Positions 9,187-17,983 of a stretch of DNA of 64,000 bases are shown in pieces. The DNA is from Parvibaculum sp963975745. GTDB lineage: Bacteria > Pseudomonadota > Alphaproteobacteria > Parvibaculales > Parvibaculaceae. The notes under the pieces were generated by a model. That model saw only the letters and a program-made list of their open reading frames with translations, had not been told where the DNA came from and searched no databases. The stretch spans positions 124,001-188,000 of the forward strand of contig NZ_CAXBIB010000002.1 in the NCBI RefSeq assembly GCF_963975745.1, written 5' to 3'. Each line of letters opens with the position of its first letter. Position 1 is the first letter of the stretch. A program made the position numbers and the translations under genes.

Positions 9187-11322
9187 CTATTCCACTCTCT
9201 CGAAGAGAGCGGCGCCGTAGCGGCCGATCTTCAGGCGCCAGCCGGGCTCGACCAGGTAGGTCGTCGAGGGCGAGATGACGACAGCCGGGCTTTCGACCAC
9301 CGACCCGAAAGAGAGTTCGGCAAGATCGTGGAAGGCCGTGTTCAGCGCGCCGTCATGACCGACGAAGTGACACGCCTTGTGCTGCGTGGCGGCCGGCGCC
9401 GGCGCCAGTTCCGCGTCCTTCGGCAGGATGTCGTTGAATTTCAGCGTCGACATCGAGGAATAGGTGGCGACACGAATGGTGTTGATGCGGATGCCGGCTT
9501 CCGGCGCCTGGCTGCCTTCGCCATAGCGGCGGCCGTAATCCTTCGAGAAGGCGGCCAGCACTTCCATCAGGTCGTCGGCCGTTTCAAGACGATTCTTCGA
9601 AACGACGACGGCAGTCTGTGCCAGCTGGTTGCCGTAGCGCATGTCGAGTTCGAGCCGGTGACGGATATTGGCCGGATCGATGCCCTGACGCAGCAGGTCG
9701 TCGCGCCCCTTTTCCTCCAGTTCCTCGACCAGCGCATTGAAGGTGTCGAAGTCGTCGAAGATCTTGCGCGTGTTCGAATCGTAGAGCGACAGATAGAGCG
9801 AACGTTCATGGAAGTGGAGCTGGTCCATGTTGCCGGCACCGATGGCCGAGAAGATGGCGCTGAAGGGCGGCACCATGACACGCGAGACGCCCAGCACATT
9901 GGCGATGCCGCAGGCATGCAGCGGACCGTTGCCGCCATAGGCCAGGATCGTGAAGTGACGCGGCTCATATCCACGGACACGCAGTTCCTGCGCGATGCCA
10001 TTGGCCATGTCGTTGTCGATCTTCTGGCGGATCAGCTTCGCCGCGCCGACGGCGTCGGTTTCCATCGGCTCGCCGACTTCCTTTTCGAGCGCGCGGGTGG
10101 CGCGGCGCTCGTTGAGCGGAATCGTGCCGTCGGCATAGCGGTCGGCCAGCAGATAGCCCAGTGACAGATCGGCATCGGTGACGGTCGGGTTGCGGCCGCC
10201 GCGATTGTAGCAGGCGGGGCCCGGATCGGAGCCGGCGCTTTCGGGGCCGACGACAACCGCCCGGCGCAAGCGGTCGTAGCGCGCGATCGAACCGCCGCCC
10301 GCGCCCAGCGTCACCAGATGGACCATCGGAATGTTGACCAGCCAGCGCCCGATGACCGGGTTGAAGTCGTAGAACTTGACGCCGCCCTTGACGACAAGGC
10401 CGATGTCGAAGGAGGTGCCGCCCATGTCGGTGCAGACGACATTGCCGAGATCGGCCTCGACGGCCAGATGTTCCGACGCATTGATGCCGGCGACGGGACC
10501 GGAATGAATGGTCTGGAGCGCGTCGGTCGAGTTCAACTGCGCCATGCCGCCCGAATTGTGGATCACCAGCATCGGCTTCTGGTAGCCATTGTCGCGCAGG
10601 TTCAATTCCAGCGTCGAAAGGCCGTGATACATCGCGTTGTGCAGGAAGGCGTCGATGATGGCCGAGGAGGTGCGCGCATATTCGCCCTTGCGGCCGCCGA
10701 CCTGATGCGAGAGCACGATGGGGGCTGAGCCCAGCAGATGCTCGGGGAATTCCTCGCGGATGATTTCCTCGACCAGCAATTCGTGTTCCGGTTCCACCAC
10801 GGCATTGATCAGCGAGACGACGAAGGCCTGGACGCCGTTGTCGACCAGCTTGCGGACCTGGGCCCGCACGTCTTCGGCATCGACCGCCATCAGGATTTCG
10901 CCGGTTTCGGCAACGCGCTCGCGGATGCCGACGATCATCTGGACCGGCACCAGCGGTTCGGGGCGCTCGGCCATGGGCAGGTCGCGGCGCAGGCGGTCGG
11001 GCAGGCCCTCGCCGTAGCCGCGGCCACGGCTCAGCGGCACCATGGCCTCGAAGCCCGCCGTGACCAGCAGGCCGACACGGGGACCGCGACGCTCGATCAG
11101 CGCGTTGGTGCCCAGCGTCGTCGCGTAGCGCACGCTGTCGACCTCGCGCATCACTTCTTCCAGCGTCAGGCCCAACTGCTCATAGGCCATTTTCAGCGAG
11201 GCGTTGAAACCCAGCGCCAGGTTCTGATGCGTGGTCAGCGACTTCGCCTCGACATAACGCTCGTCCCAGACAAGCGAGCAGTCGGTGAAAGTTCCGCCGA
11301 TGTCGACAGATACGCGGCGCAT
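9187..11322 (-). CDS. HyuA-like ATPase subunit (large) of Apc-type carboxylase
   Basis: 711 residues of the hydantoinase A / acetone carboxylase beta superfamily, an actin-like ATPase fold that phosphorylates the ketone enol and/or bicarbonate. Visible are the N-terminal phosphate-1 loop VDIGGTFTDCSLVW (residues 6-19), the mid-domain TDMGGTSFDIGLV, GAGGGSIARYD, GPESAGSDPGPACYNRGG and YGGNGPLHACGIA, all hallmarks of the family. It starts 36 bp after the small subunit. It is the second of two HyuA paralogues in the operon; acetone carboxylase has one and acetophenone carboxylase two, so this duplication supports the Apc type. Confidence 0.87.
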   Translation of the reverse strand: MRRVSVDIGGTFTDCSLVWDERYVEAKSLTTHQNLALGFNASLKMAYEQLGLTLEEVMREVDSVRYATTLGTNALIERRGPRVGLLVTAGFEAMVPLSRGRGYGEGLPDRLRRDLPMAERPEPLVPVQMIVGIRERVAETGEILMAVDAEDVRAQVRKLVDNGVQAFVVSLINAVVEPEHELLVEEIIREEFPEHLLGSAPIVLSHQVGGRKGEYARTSSAIIDAFLHNAMYHGLSTLELNLRDNGYQKPMLVIHNSGGMAQLNSTDALQTIHSGPVAGINASEHLAVEADLGNVVCTDMGGTSFDIGLVVKGGVKFYDFNPVIGRWLVNIPMVHLVTLGAGGGSIARYDRLRRAVVVGPESAGSDPGPACYNRGGRNPTVTDADLSLGYLLADRYADGTIPLNERRATRALEKEVGEPMETDAVGAAKLIRQKIDNDMANGIAQELRVRGYEPRHFTILAYGGNGPLHACGIANVLGVSRVMVPPFSAIFSAIGAGNMDQLHFHERSLYLSLYDSNTRKIFDDFDTFNALVEELEEKGRDDLLRQGIDPANIRHRLELDMRYGNQLAQTAVVVSKNRLETADDLMEVLAAFSKDYGRRYGEGSQAPEAGIRINTIRVATYSSMSTLKFNDILPKDAELAPAPAATQHKACHFVGHDGALNTAFHDLAELSFGSVVESPAVVISPSTTYLVEPGWRLKIGRYGAALFERVE

Positions 11323-11358
11323 GGGGCGATCTCCAAAAACCGGGTCAGAGCGAAAGGT

Positions 11359-11754
11359 TCAGTGCGAATGGGAAGGTGCGACGAATTCCGGCCCCAGTAC
11401 CGGCTCACTCAGCGGCTCGCGCGCCGCCCATTGCGCCTTCAGCGCATCGATATCGAGTTCGATGTCGTGGGCCGGCGGATGGCCCGGCGGCAGATATTCG
11501 ACCTCGGCCAGACGGCCGCATTCGGGACAGCAATATTCGAGGATGCGGCACCAGTCGGCATCGGGCGCGAAGGTGAAGTCGTAGCGTTCGGCGTCGAGGA
11601 TCGGCGCGTGAATTTCCGCCGGCGCGCGTTCGCGCACCAGAAGGCCCTTCTTGTAGTTGTCGCGGGCCGCGCCGATTTCATGGCCGCAGCCGGCGCATTC
11701 CCATGTCTCGCTGTCGAGATCGATGGTCAGGGCTGCCGTGAAAAATACCTTCAT
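11359..11754 (-). CDS. Small Cys-rich subunit of Apc-type carboxylase (acetone carboxylase gamma family)
   Basis: 131 residues (about 15 kDa). Two CxxC pairs, CAGCGHE (around residue 20) and CCPECGRLAEVEYLPPG (around residue 75), suggest a structural zinc, as in the small subunit of acetone and acetophenone carboxylases. The ATG at 11754 comes 5 nt after the preceding stop with GGGAG overlapping that stop; the longer frame to 12396 only overlaps the upstream gene. The presence of this subunit is the main reason to call the operon a carboxylase rather than a hydantoinase. Confidence 0.82.
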   Translation of the reverse strand: MKVFFTAALTIDLDSETWECAGCGHEIGAARDNYKKGLLVRERAPAEIHAPILDAERYDFTFAPDADWCRILEYCCPECGRLAEVEYLPPGHPPAHDIELDIDALKAQWAAREPLSEPVLGPEFVAPSHSH

Positions 11755-11759
11755 TCGCT

Positions 11760-13664
11760 TCACTCCCGGTCGCGCCGCAGGAAAAGGTCGCCGTTGCCGC
11801 TGACGACGAAGCGCCAGCCCGGCCTTACATGGGCGGTGAAAAACGCCTCCTCGACGAGGCAGGGCCCCTTGAACCAGTCTCCGGGCGCCAGATTTTCGAG
11901 GCGAAAGAGCGGCAGGCTGTCGCGCCCCTGGCGCGTGCCTTCGGGCGTTGCCTTGCGCTTTTCGTCGAAGCCGGCGCCGGCCAGACGAATCCGGTCGATG
12001 GGCTTGCGAACGCGCAGCTCCATCCATGCCTCGGCGTTGAGACCGTCGACCGCGCCGTTCAGCGGTGCACGCACATAGCCCGTTCCGTTGCGCGTCAGCA
12101 GCGCATAGTCGAGCGTGCATTCGGCCAGGTCGAAACCTTCCGCCAGCATGCCGCGTCGAGCCTGTTCGGCGAGATCGTCCCGGACGCGCCCCAGCAGATC
12201 GCTGCCGCCACCCGTGAGACCGGCCATGTAGCTGTGCTCGATGTCGCTGAAGGCGATGCCATAGGCGCTGAAGACGGCCGCGAATTTCGGAATCAGCGCC
12301 GTCTTGAGGCCGGCCTTCTCGGCAACGCCGCAGGCGCTCATCGGGCCGGCGCCGCCAAAGGCCAGCAGCACTGCATCCTTGTTGGCGGACGACCATTGCG
12401 CCAGCGAAGCGGCGATCTTGCCGTGATAGGCATCGGCCATGGCGTCGACCGCTTCGGACAGGCCGAGACCCAGCGGTTCGCCGATATGGGTCATGATGGC
12501 GCGTTCTGCGCGTTCGCGGTCGAGCGGCATACGGCCGCCGAAATAGGACTGGGGATCGAGAATGCCCATGACCAGAAAGGCGTCGGTCATGGTTGCCATG
12601 GTGCCGCCGCGCGCAAAGCAGGCCGGGCCCGGCGCCGAGCCGACGCTTTCGGGACCGACAAGGACCTTGCCGCTCTCGGCGCGCAGGATCGAACCGCCGC
12701 CGGCGCCGATGCTGTCGATTTCGGAAAGCGGGATCGCGACCGGCGCGCCTTCGATGCGGCCTGTGTCGTTGACGCGCACGACGCCGTCCTCGAACTTCGC
12801 GATGTCGGTGGTGGTGCCGCCGATATCCATCGAGACGGCCGACGGCACGCCGTAATGCGACAGCAGCACCTCGGCGCCGACCACGCCGCCCTGGGGACCC
12901 GATGAATAGGTCTTGATGGCGACCGTCTTGGCGACACGGGTCGAATTGCCGTCATTGCGGAATATCAGCAGCGGCTTGCGGGCGCGATGTTCGCGCAGCT
13001 TGTTTTCGGCGTTGTAGAGAAATTTCTCCATGGCCGGGTGCAGGAAGGCGTTGATCAGGCTCGCCCAGACGCGCTGTTCGGGGGCGCCGATCTTCGTCAG
13101 TTCGGTCGAAAAGAGCAGCGGCACCGCGCCCAGCAGATGACGCGGGAAGGCGCGGTAGAGAATGCGCTTGGCCGCTTTTTCGCGCTCGACGGCATCGGCG
13201 CCCGACAGCGCGATGACGACACGGCCGGCGCCGGCCGAGACCAGCTTCGACACGGCCATGACCAGTTCGCCGGCGCCGTTGCCGGCTGCCTCGGCGACGG
13301 CGGATGGCGCGACGATGCGCACGCGGTCGGCGACGAAACTTTCGAAGAGGCCGGGCGCCGCATTCATCGCGGCCGACAGCAGCGCCTCGTCGTCGGTCAG
13401 CAGGCCGATGCGGGGGCCCTTGCGCTGCACGATGGCATTGGTGCCCTGCGTCGTCGAATAGCGGATGTAGTCGATCGAGCCGACCAGTTTGGGGAGGTCG
13501 ATCTCGCCGTCGATCTTTTCCGACAGCGCTTCGAGACATTTGACGAAGCATTCGGTCAGATCATGCGGCGTGGTCAGCGTCTTGGCGTGGATCGTCGAAA
13601 CGCCATCGGTGGCGCAGACATCCGTCAGCGTGCCGCCATTGTCGATGCTTACGAGAAGCCCCAC
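11760..13664 (-). CDS. HyuA-like ATPase subunit (small paralogue) of Apc-type carboxylase
   Basis: 634 residues, HyuA family. Motifs: SIDNGGTLTDVCATDG (N-terminal; Asn replaces the usual Ile after Asp of the DxGGT loop), DYIRYSTTQGTNAIVQRKG, SMDIGGTTTDIAKFED, GAGGGSILRAESG and FGGAGPMSACGVAE. The GTG at 13664 has GGGGGAGG at ideal spacing; an in-frame ATG at 13724 lacks one. It is the first gene of the five-gene leftward operon. About 77 residues shorter than the second HyuA paralogue, it may be a subunit with a divided role in the two-ATP reaction described for acetophenone carboxylase. Confidence 0.85.
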   Translation of the reverse strand: MGLLVSIDNGGTLTDVCATDGVSTIHAKTLTTPHDLTECFVKCLEALSEKIDGEIDLPKLVGSIDYIRYSTTQGTNAIVQRKGPRIGLLTDDEALLSAAMNAAPGLFESFVADRVRIVAPSAVAEAAGNGAGELVMAVSKLVSAGAGRVVIALSGADAVEREKAAKRILYRAFPRHLLGAVPLLFSTELTKIGAPEQRVWASLINAFLHPAMEKFLYNAENKLREHRARKPLLIFRNDGNSTRVAKTVAIKTYSSGPQGGVVGAEVLLSHYGVPSAVSMDIGGTTTDIAKFEDGVVRVNDTGRIEGAPVAIPLSEIDSIGAGGGSILRAESGKVLVGPESVGSAPGPACFARGGTMATMTDAFLVMGILDPQSYFGGRMPLDRERAERAIMTHIGEPLGLGLSEAVDAMADAYHGKIAASLAQWSSANKDAVLLAFGGAGPMSACGVAEKAGLKTALIPKFAAVFSAYGIAFSDIEHSYMAGLTGGGSDLLGRVRDDLAEQARRGMLAEGFDLAECTLDYALLTRNGTGYVRAPLNGAVDGLNAEAWMELRVRKPIDRIRLAGAGFDEKRKATPEGTRQGRDSLPLFRLENLAPGDWFKGPCLVEEAFFTAHVRPGWRFVVSGNGDLFLRRDRE

Positions 13665-13862
13665 GCGTTCCTCCCCCGTGATCCTGTGCAGCGGTCCGTC
13701 CGGACGGGAGCGGCCACCATTCATGACCGGAAGGTAGCGGCCGGCCGGCGCCCCTTCCCCACCCGAAAGAATGGAAATGAGGGGGGATTTCTGGGGAGGC
13801 GATGCGGCGGGTTGGATGCGGTGACGCGCGATTTCACCGTCGCAGGCGCCGCGCCCCCGCCC

Positions 13863-13905
13863 CGAAAAATTCTGCGAATTTTTCGACCCGCCCCCAGGGG
13901 CGGGT
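13863..13905. terminator. Two tandem hairpins after the LuxR regulator gene
   Basis: CGAAAAATTC/GAATTTTTCG (13863-13872 and 13876-13885, loop TGC) directly adjoins ACCCGCCCC/GGGGCGGGT (13886-13894 and 13897-13905). Both are perfect stems within 70 bp downstream of the regulator stop and about 200 bp before the carboxylase start. They may end or attenuate regulator transcription. The remainder of 13665-13930 is GC-rich with no recognised promoter. Confidence 0.55.
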
Positions 13906-13930
13906 GAATTTGAGCAATTGTGCTGCGCGT

Positions 13931-16693
13931 CTACTCAATCAGGCCGAAATGGCGGGCGACGGAGACGGCCTGCATGCGGTTGCTGATCTGCAGCTTTTCG
14001 AAGATGTTGCGCAGGTGCCATTTGACCGTGTTGGTGGAGAGCGAGAGGCGGTCGGCCAACGCCTTGTTGGAAAAGCCGTTGGAGACCAGGCGCAGGATTT
14101 CGCGCTCGCGCTCGGTCAGTGCCTCGAAGAGATGTGCCGAAGGCGCGTCATCGTCGTCGAAGGACTGACCGTCGAGCACGACCGGCGCATATTCGCCGGC
14201 CTCGCCCAGCAGGCGGTCGAGATAGGCCGAGACACGATCCTTCTGCGGCAGGTCGGGAAATTTCGGCAGGGCCTGGCGGGCTTCCTGCAACAGGCGGACG
14301 GCCTGGGGACCTTCGTCGAGAACCAGACGGATGAACTGGTCGGGGGCGCCGATCTGGAGTGCCTCGATCAGCGCGCGGCGGGCGGCGCTGACCTGACCTT
14401 CGACATTCAGCGAAATCGCCAGCAGCAGATTGAGCTTCATGAAGCGGCGCAGGCGGCGCTGCGTGCGCGCCTTGCGGGCGGCCGGCTGCAACAGGGCGCG
14501 GGCATCGGCATGGCGGCCGGCCAGGATCAGCAGGCGCGCCTCGGTGACGGTCTGGGCCTCGGTTTCGCCGGCATGAAAGAACAGATCCTCCTCGCCCTCG
14601 CCATCGGCCGCGCCGATGCCGGCGGCACGGATGCGCGCCTTGTCGAGATCGCCCGACAGCGTCGCCTGCCGCACCAGCTCGGCCTTGGCATAGGCGACGA
14701 GGCGGCGCAGGTTGTGGCGATGGCCGAGATACATGGCGCGGTCGAGAATTTCCTCGGCCTCGCGTTCCTCGCCGCGCAGCATCGCGATGCGCGCCATGGT
14801 CAGGAAGGCGGTGGCCAGCGGTTCGACGATCGCCTGCTGTTCGAGCAGCAGCAGATTGTCGTTGAGCAGCGTCTCGGCCTCGGCGATGCAGTTCTTCTCG
14901 TAAAGCGCCTCGGCCAGAAAGGCGGCGATGACCGAGCCGGCGCTGACGCTGGCCGAGGCATATTCCTCGTTGTGGATCTGAGCCTGTTTCAGGCTTTTCA
15001 GGGCTTCGTCGTTGCGGCCCTGCGCCGTCAGCACGATGCCGTAGATCCATTCGCAATAGGACAGGCCGAAGAGATTGCCCGCCTCGTCGTGCAATGCGCG
15101 GGCCTGCGACAGCAGTTCGCGCGCCTCCTCGAAGCGGCTGTTCAGGTAAAGCCAATAGGCGCGCGCGTTGAGCGCGACCGCATATTCGAGGCCCTGGCGG
15201 CCGGCCAGCTGTGTCAGCGCCTCACCGGCCGTCCGGCCGAGTTCGGCCACCTGGTCCTGCGCGGCCAGCACGAAGATGCGGGTGTAGTTCTGGATGCCCC
15301 ATGCTTCCGGCGTCGTCTCCTCGGCGGCTTCGAGCATGGCATGGCGCAGGGCGACGATCCGGTTGGCCTTGACGAATTCGCGCCGGAAGCCATAGGCGAC
15401 GATGGCCGCCGTCAGGATGCGGTCATATTTGCGGATCACGGCCGGGGAGAGACGATCGACATAGCGCACGATCAGATCGAGCCGCTCCTCGGTGACCAGA
15501 CGCTGGATGATGGTGTCGAGAATGCCGGCCGCCGATTCCTCGTCGGCGGCTTCGAGATAATGCAGGATCGCTTCCTCGTTGAAGCCGTGCGCGGCGTACC
15601 AATCGGCGATGCGCTTCTGGCGCGCCAGCACTTCGGTTTCGGAGAGATCGCGGCGCAGGCGCGTCAGCAGCACCTGGCGAAAGACCGTGTGGAAGCGGAA
15701 CCAACGGTGGTCCATGTCGACCGGCGTCAGGAAAAGACCGGAATGTTCGATGTCGGCCAGCGCCGCCTCGCCGCCGGGCCGGCCCGAAACATGTTCGAGC
15801 AGTTCCGGGCAGATGCGTTCGGGCATGCAGGCTTCGAGCAGGGTCGCCTGGATTTCGGCCGAGAGATTGTCGAAGACGTCGGTGGCCAGAAAGTCGATCA
15901 GGTCGGGCGTGACGCCCGATGCCGGCAAGGCGCGGGCACGGCCGGTGCGGCCGCGCATCGACAGGCGGATGCATTGAAGCGCCGCCGGCCAGCCATCGGT
16001 CGCGGCCTGATACTTGTCGACCTCCTCTTCGGAGATGTCGCGGAACTCGCGGAAGAATTCGGCGGTTTCGCCGGCGCGGAAGCGCAGGCCCTCGACATTG
16101 ACGACAACGGCCTGTTCGCGCAGCTGCAGGCGCGGCAGGTTGATCGAGGGGATGACGCGGGTGCCGATGCAGAGCTGCGCGCCCCTGGGCAGCACGCGCA
16201 CTAGCTGGGCGATGACGGCTTCCATGCCGGGATGGGCGGCCTGTTCGAAATTGTCGACGACAATGGTGATGCCGGTCCGGATCGCGTGCAGGCTGCGCAG
16301 GAAATCCTGGATCGAGGCCGAGGAGCCTTCGGGCAGCGGCACCGGGGCGTCGTCTTCGTGGCGGGCCTGGGCAACCGCCTCGCAGAGCAGACGCAGGAAG
16401 CGCGAGGGATCGGAATAATGCGATTCAAGATGCAGCCAGGCGATGCGGCTGCCCTGCGCCTCGCGATGGGCGCCATACTGGCGCAACAGCGTCGTCTTGC
16501 CGAAGCCGGCCGGCGCCTGGGCGACGATCAGGCGGACATCGGCGTGGTTCTTCAGCCGGTCGAGCTGCTGCTTGCGCAGGACCAGATTGTTGGATGCGGG
16601 CTGGCGCGTCAGCGCGTTGGCGAAAGCGTGGCCGCGCGACCGGCCGGCCAGGGCGCGCGGGCCCGGGCGCTTGCGTTCCGATGTTGCGGTCAT
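13931..16693 (-). CDS. LuxR-family regulator of the MalT/AlkS (LAL/STAND ATPase) type
   Basis: 920 residues. Near residue 60 is a Walker A loop, QAPAGFGKTTLLRQYG, followed by a STAND-type NTPase domain (VDNFEQAAHP, RDISEEEVDKYQ). A long all-helical middle with TPR-like repeats spans about residues 400-830. The C-terminal LuxR-type HTH reads LTEREREILRLVSNGFSNKA...NTVKWHLRNIFEKLQ. Such proteins are ATP- and inducer-dependent activators. The ATG at 16693 follows GGAGGAGGGGGG; a GTG two codons upstream is an alternative. It lies just upstream of, and on the same strand as, the carboxylase operon, which makes it the best candidate activator of that operon. The inducer is unknown; acetone carboxylase operons in other bacteria use unrelated sigma-54 activators. 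Confidence 0.85.
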   Translation of the reverse strand: MTATSERKRPGPRALAGRSRGHAFANALTRQPASNNLVLRKQQLDRLKNHADVRLIVAQAPAGFGKTTLLRQYGAHREAQGSRIAWLHLESHYSDPSRFLRLLCEAVAQARHEDDAPVPLPEGSSASIQDFLRSLHAIRTGITIVVDNFEQAAHPGMEAVIAQLVRVLPRGAQLCIGTRVIPSINLPRLQLREQAVVVNVEGLRFRAGETAEFFREFRDISEEEVDKYQAATDGWPAALQCIRLSMRGRTGRARALPASGVTPDLIDFLATDVFDNLSAEIQATLLEACMPERICPELLEHVSGRPGGEAALADIEHSGLFLTPVDMDHRWFRFHTVFRQVLLTRLRRDLSETEVLARQKRIADWYAAHGFNEEAILHYLEAADEESAAGILDTIIQRLVTEERLDLIVRYVDRLSPAVIRKYDRILTAAIVAYGFRREFVKANRIVALRHAMLEAAEETTPEAWGIQNYTRIFVLAAQDQVAELGRTAGEALTQLAGRQGLEYAVALNARAYWLYLNSRFEEARELLSQARALHDEAGNLFGLSYCEWIYGIVLTAQGRNDEALKSLKQAQIHNEEYASASVSAGSVIAAFLAEALYEKNCIAEAETLLNDNLLLLEQQAIVEPLATAFLTMARIAMLRGEEREAEEILDRAMYLGHRHNLRRLVAYAKAELVRQATLSGDLDKARIRAAGIGAADGEGEEDLFFHAGETEAQTVTEARLLILAGRHADARALLQPAARKARTQRRLRRFMKLNLLLAISLNVEGQVSAARRALIEALQIGAPDQFIRLVLDEGPQAVRLLQEARQALPKFPDLPQKDRVSAYLDRLLGEAGEYAPVVLDGQSFDDDDAPSAHLFEALTEREREILRLVSNGFSNKALADRLSLSTNTVKWHLRNIFEKLQISNRMQAVSVARHFGLIE

Positions 16694-16717
16694 CGGCACC
16701 CCCCTCCTCCAAGGGCG

Positions 16718-16760
16718 GGAAACCTTCGCGGTTTCCGTTGAGCCCCGCCTGATGCGGGGC
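16718..16760. repeat. Pair of short hairpins between regulator and oxidoreductase
   Basis: GGAAACC/GGTTTCC (16718-16724, 16730-16736) and GCCCCGC/GCGGGGC (16742-16748, 16754-16760) are perfect 7-bp stems in the 92-bp gap between two leftward genes. Without a U-tract they could be weak terminators or RNA stability elements. Confidence 0.45.
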
Positions 16761-16785
16761 CTGTGCGGCCTTCCGGCGGCGTCGC

Positions 16786-17877
16786 TCAGGCGGCGTCGGC
16801 CGCGATGCGGACCATCAGCTTGCCGTTGTTGCCGCCGGTGTAGAGAAGTTTCAGCGCGTCGGACGCGTTTTCAAGTCCGTCGACGATATGCAGGCGGTAT
16901 TTCAGTTTTCCGCCGCGCATCCATTCGATCAGCTGTGCGTGGTATTCGGGGAAATGCACCGCATAGTCGAGAATGACGAAGCCTTCGATGACAAGACGCT
17001 TCATGATCACGTTGCGGAACATGTAGGGACCCGGCACGGGGCCCGCGGCATTGTAGGTCGAGATCAGGCCGCAAATGACGACGCGGCCGCCATTGTTCAT
17101 CAATGTCAGGCCGGCATCGAGCTGGTCGCCGCCGACATTCTCGAAATGGACGTCGATGCCGCCCGGCGCTTCGCGCTTCAAGGCTTCGAGCAGGTTTTCC
17201 TTGCGGTAGTTGATGGCCGCGTCGAAGCCGAGATCCTGCGTCAGCCAGCGGCATTTTTCATCCGAGCCGGCGACGCCGACGGCGCGGCAGCCGTGCAGCT
17301 TGGCGATCTGGCCGACCAGCGCGCCGACGGCACCGGCCGCCGCCGTGACAACCACCGTGTCGCCGGGTTTCGGCTTGCCGATTTCGAGCAGGCCGACATA
17401 GGCGGTCGGGCCGGCGACGGCCAGAATGCCGAAGGCGTCGGCGAGCGGCACGCCTTCGGGCCGCGGGAAAGGCGACCAGCCTTCGCCATCGGTGACGAAC
17501 CAGTCGGACCAGGTGCCGAGGCAAGTGACCAGGGTGCCTTCGGGGAAGGCCGGATTGCGCGACTGCACGACCTCGCCAAGGATGAAGCCCAGCATGCGCG
17601 CGCCGAGGGGCAGCGGCTCCATGTAGGTGTCCCAGTCGCTGAGCCAGACGCGGTTGGTGGCATCAAGCGACATGTAGAGCGCGCGGACCAGCACTTCGCC
17701 CTCGCCGGGCGCCGGCATCGGCTCGCTGCGCAGGACCAGCGTGTCGGCCTCGATGACATCCTTCGGACGCTTGTTGAAATACCAGTGGCGGGCCTGTTGC
17801 GGCACTTCGCCCTCCCCCGACGGCGCGGGACGCGCGGCATTCCGGCCGCGAATCCAGTTGGTTACGGATTTCAGCAC
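16786..17877 (-). CDS. NADP-dependent oxidoreductase, MDR family (CurA/PTGR-like)
   Basis: 363 residues of the zinc-free medium-chain dehydrogenase/reductase family (leukotriene B4 dehydrogenase / curcumin reductase type). It shows the N-terminal ARHWYFNKRPKDVI region, the hinge GPTAYVGLLEIGKPKPGDTV and the Rossmann loop TAAAGAVGALVGQIAK, then GIDVHFENVGGDQLDAGL. These enzymes usually reduce alpha,beta-unsaturated ketones with NADPH. The GTG at 17877 follows GGGGGAGG; an in-frame ATG at 17976 adds a Pro-rich stretch with no ribosome site. Placement upstream of the regulator and ketone carboxylase suggests a role in the same ketone pathway (inference). Confidence 0.82.
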   Translation of the reverse strand: MLKSVTNWIRGRNAARPAPSGEGEVPQQARHWYFNKRPKDVIEADTLVLRSEPMPAPGEGEVLVRALYMSLDATNRVWLSDWDTYMEPLPLGARMLGFILGEVVQSRNPAFPEGTLVTCLGTWSDWFVTDGEGWSPFPRPEGVPLADAFGILAVAGPTAYVGLLEIGKPKPGDTVVVTAAAGAVGALVGQIAKLHGCRAVGVAGSDEKCRWLTQDLGFDAAINYRKENLLEALKREAPGGIDVHFENVGGDQLDAGLTLMNNGGRVVICGLISTYNAAGPVPGPYMFRNVIMKRLVIEGFVILDYAVHFPEYHAQLIEWMRGGKLKYRLHIVDGLENASDALKLLYTGGNNGKLMVRIAADAA

Positions 17878-17940
17878 CTGATCCTCCCCCGATGCCGCCC
17901 TGTTGTTGGGGGGATGCTGGACCGGATTGACCGCCCCATA

Positions 17941-17958
17941 CCCACCCGAAAGGGTGGG
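17941..17958. terminator. GNRA-capped hairpin after the TonB-like gene
   Basis: CCCACCC, loop GAAA, GGGTGGG (17941-17958) lies 25 bp past the TonB-like stop and before the oxidoreductase start. No U-tract. A weak terminator or processing hairpin is possible. Confidence 0.4.
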
Positions 17959-17983
17959 TGGGGGACAGGATGGCACAGATCGC

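Noticed and set aside
6062..13664. Hydantoinase (N-methylhydantoinase A/B) or 5-oxoprolinase operon
   Set aside because: Two HyuA paralogues plus a gamma-like Cys-rich subunit and a fifth gene fit acetophenone-type carboxylase better; hydantoinases lack the gamma subunit.
13802..16204. 800-codon open frame on the plus strand opposite the LuxR regulator
   Set aside because: Antisense shadow of a gene with clear ATPase and HTH motifs; the predicted protein has no recognisable domain.
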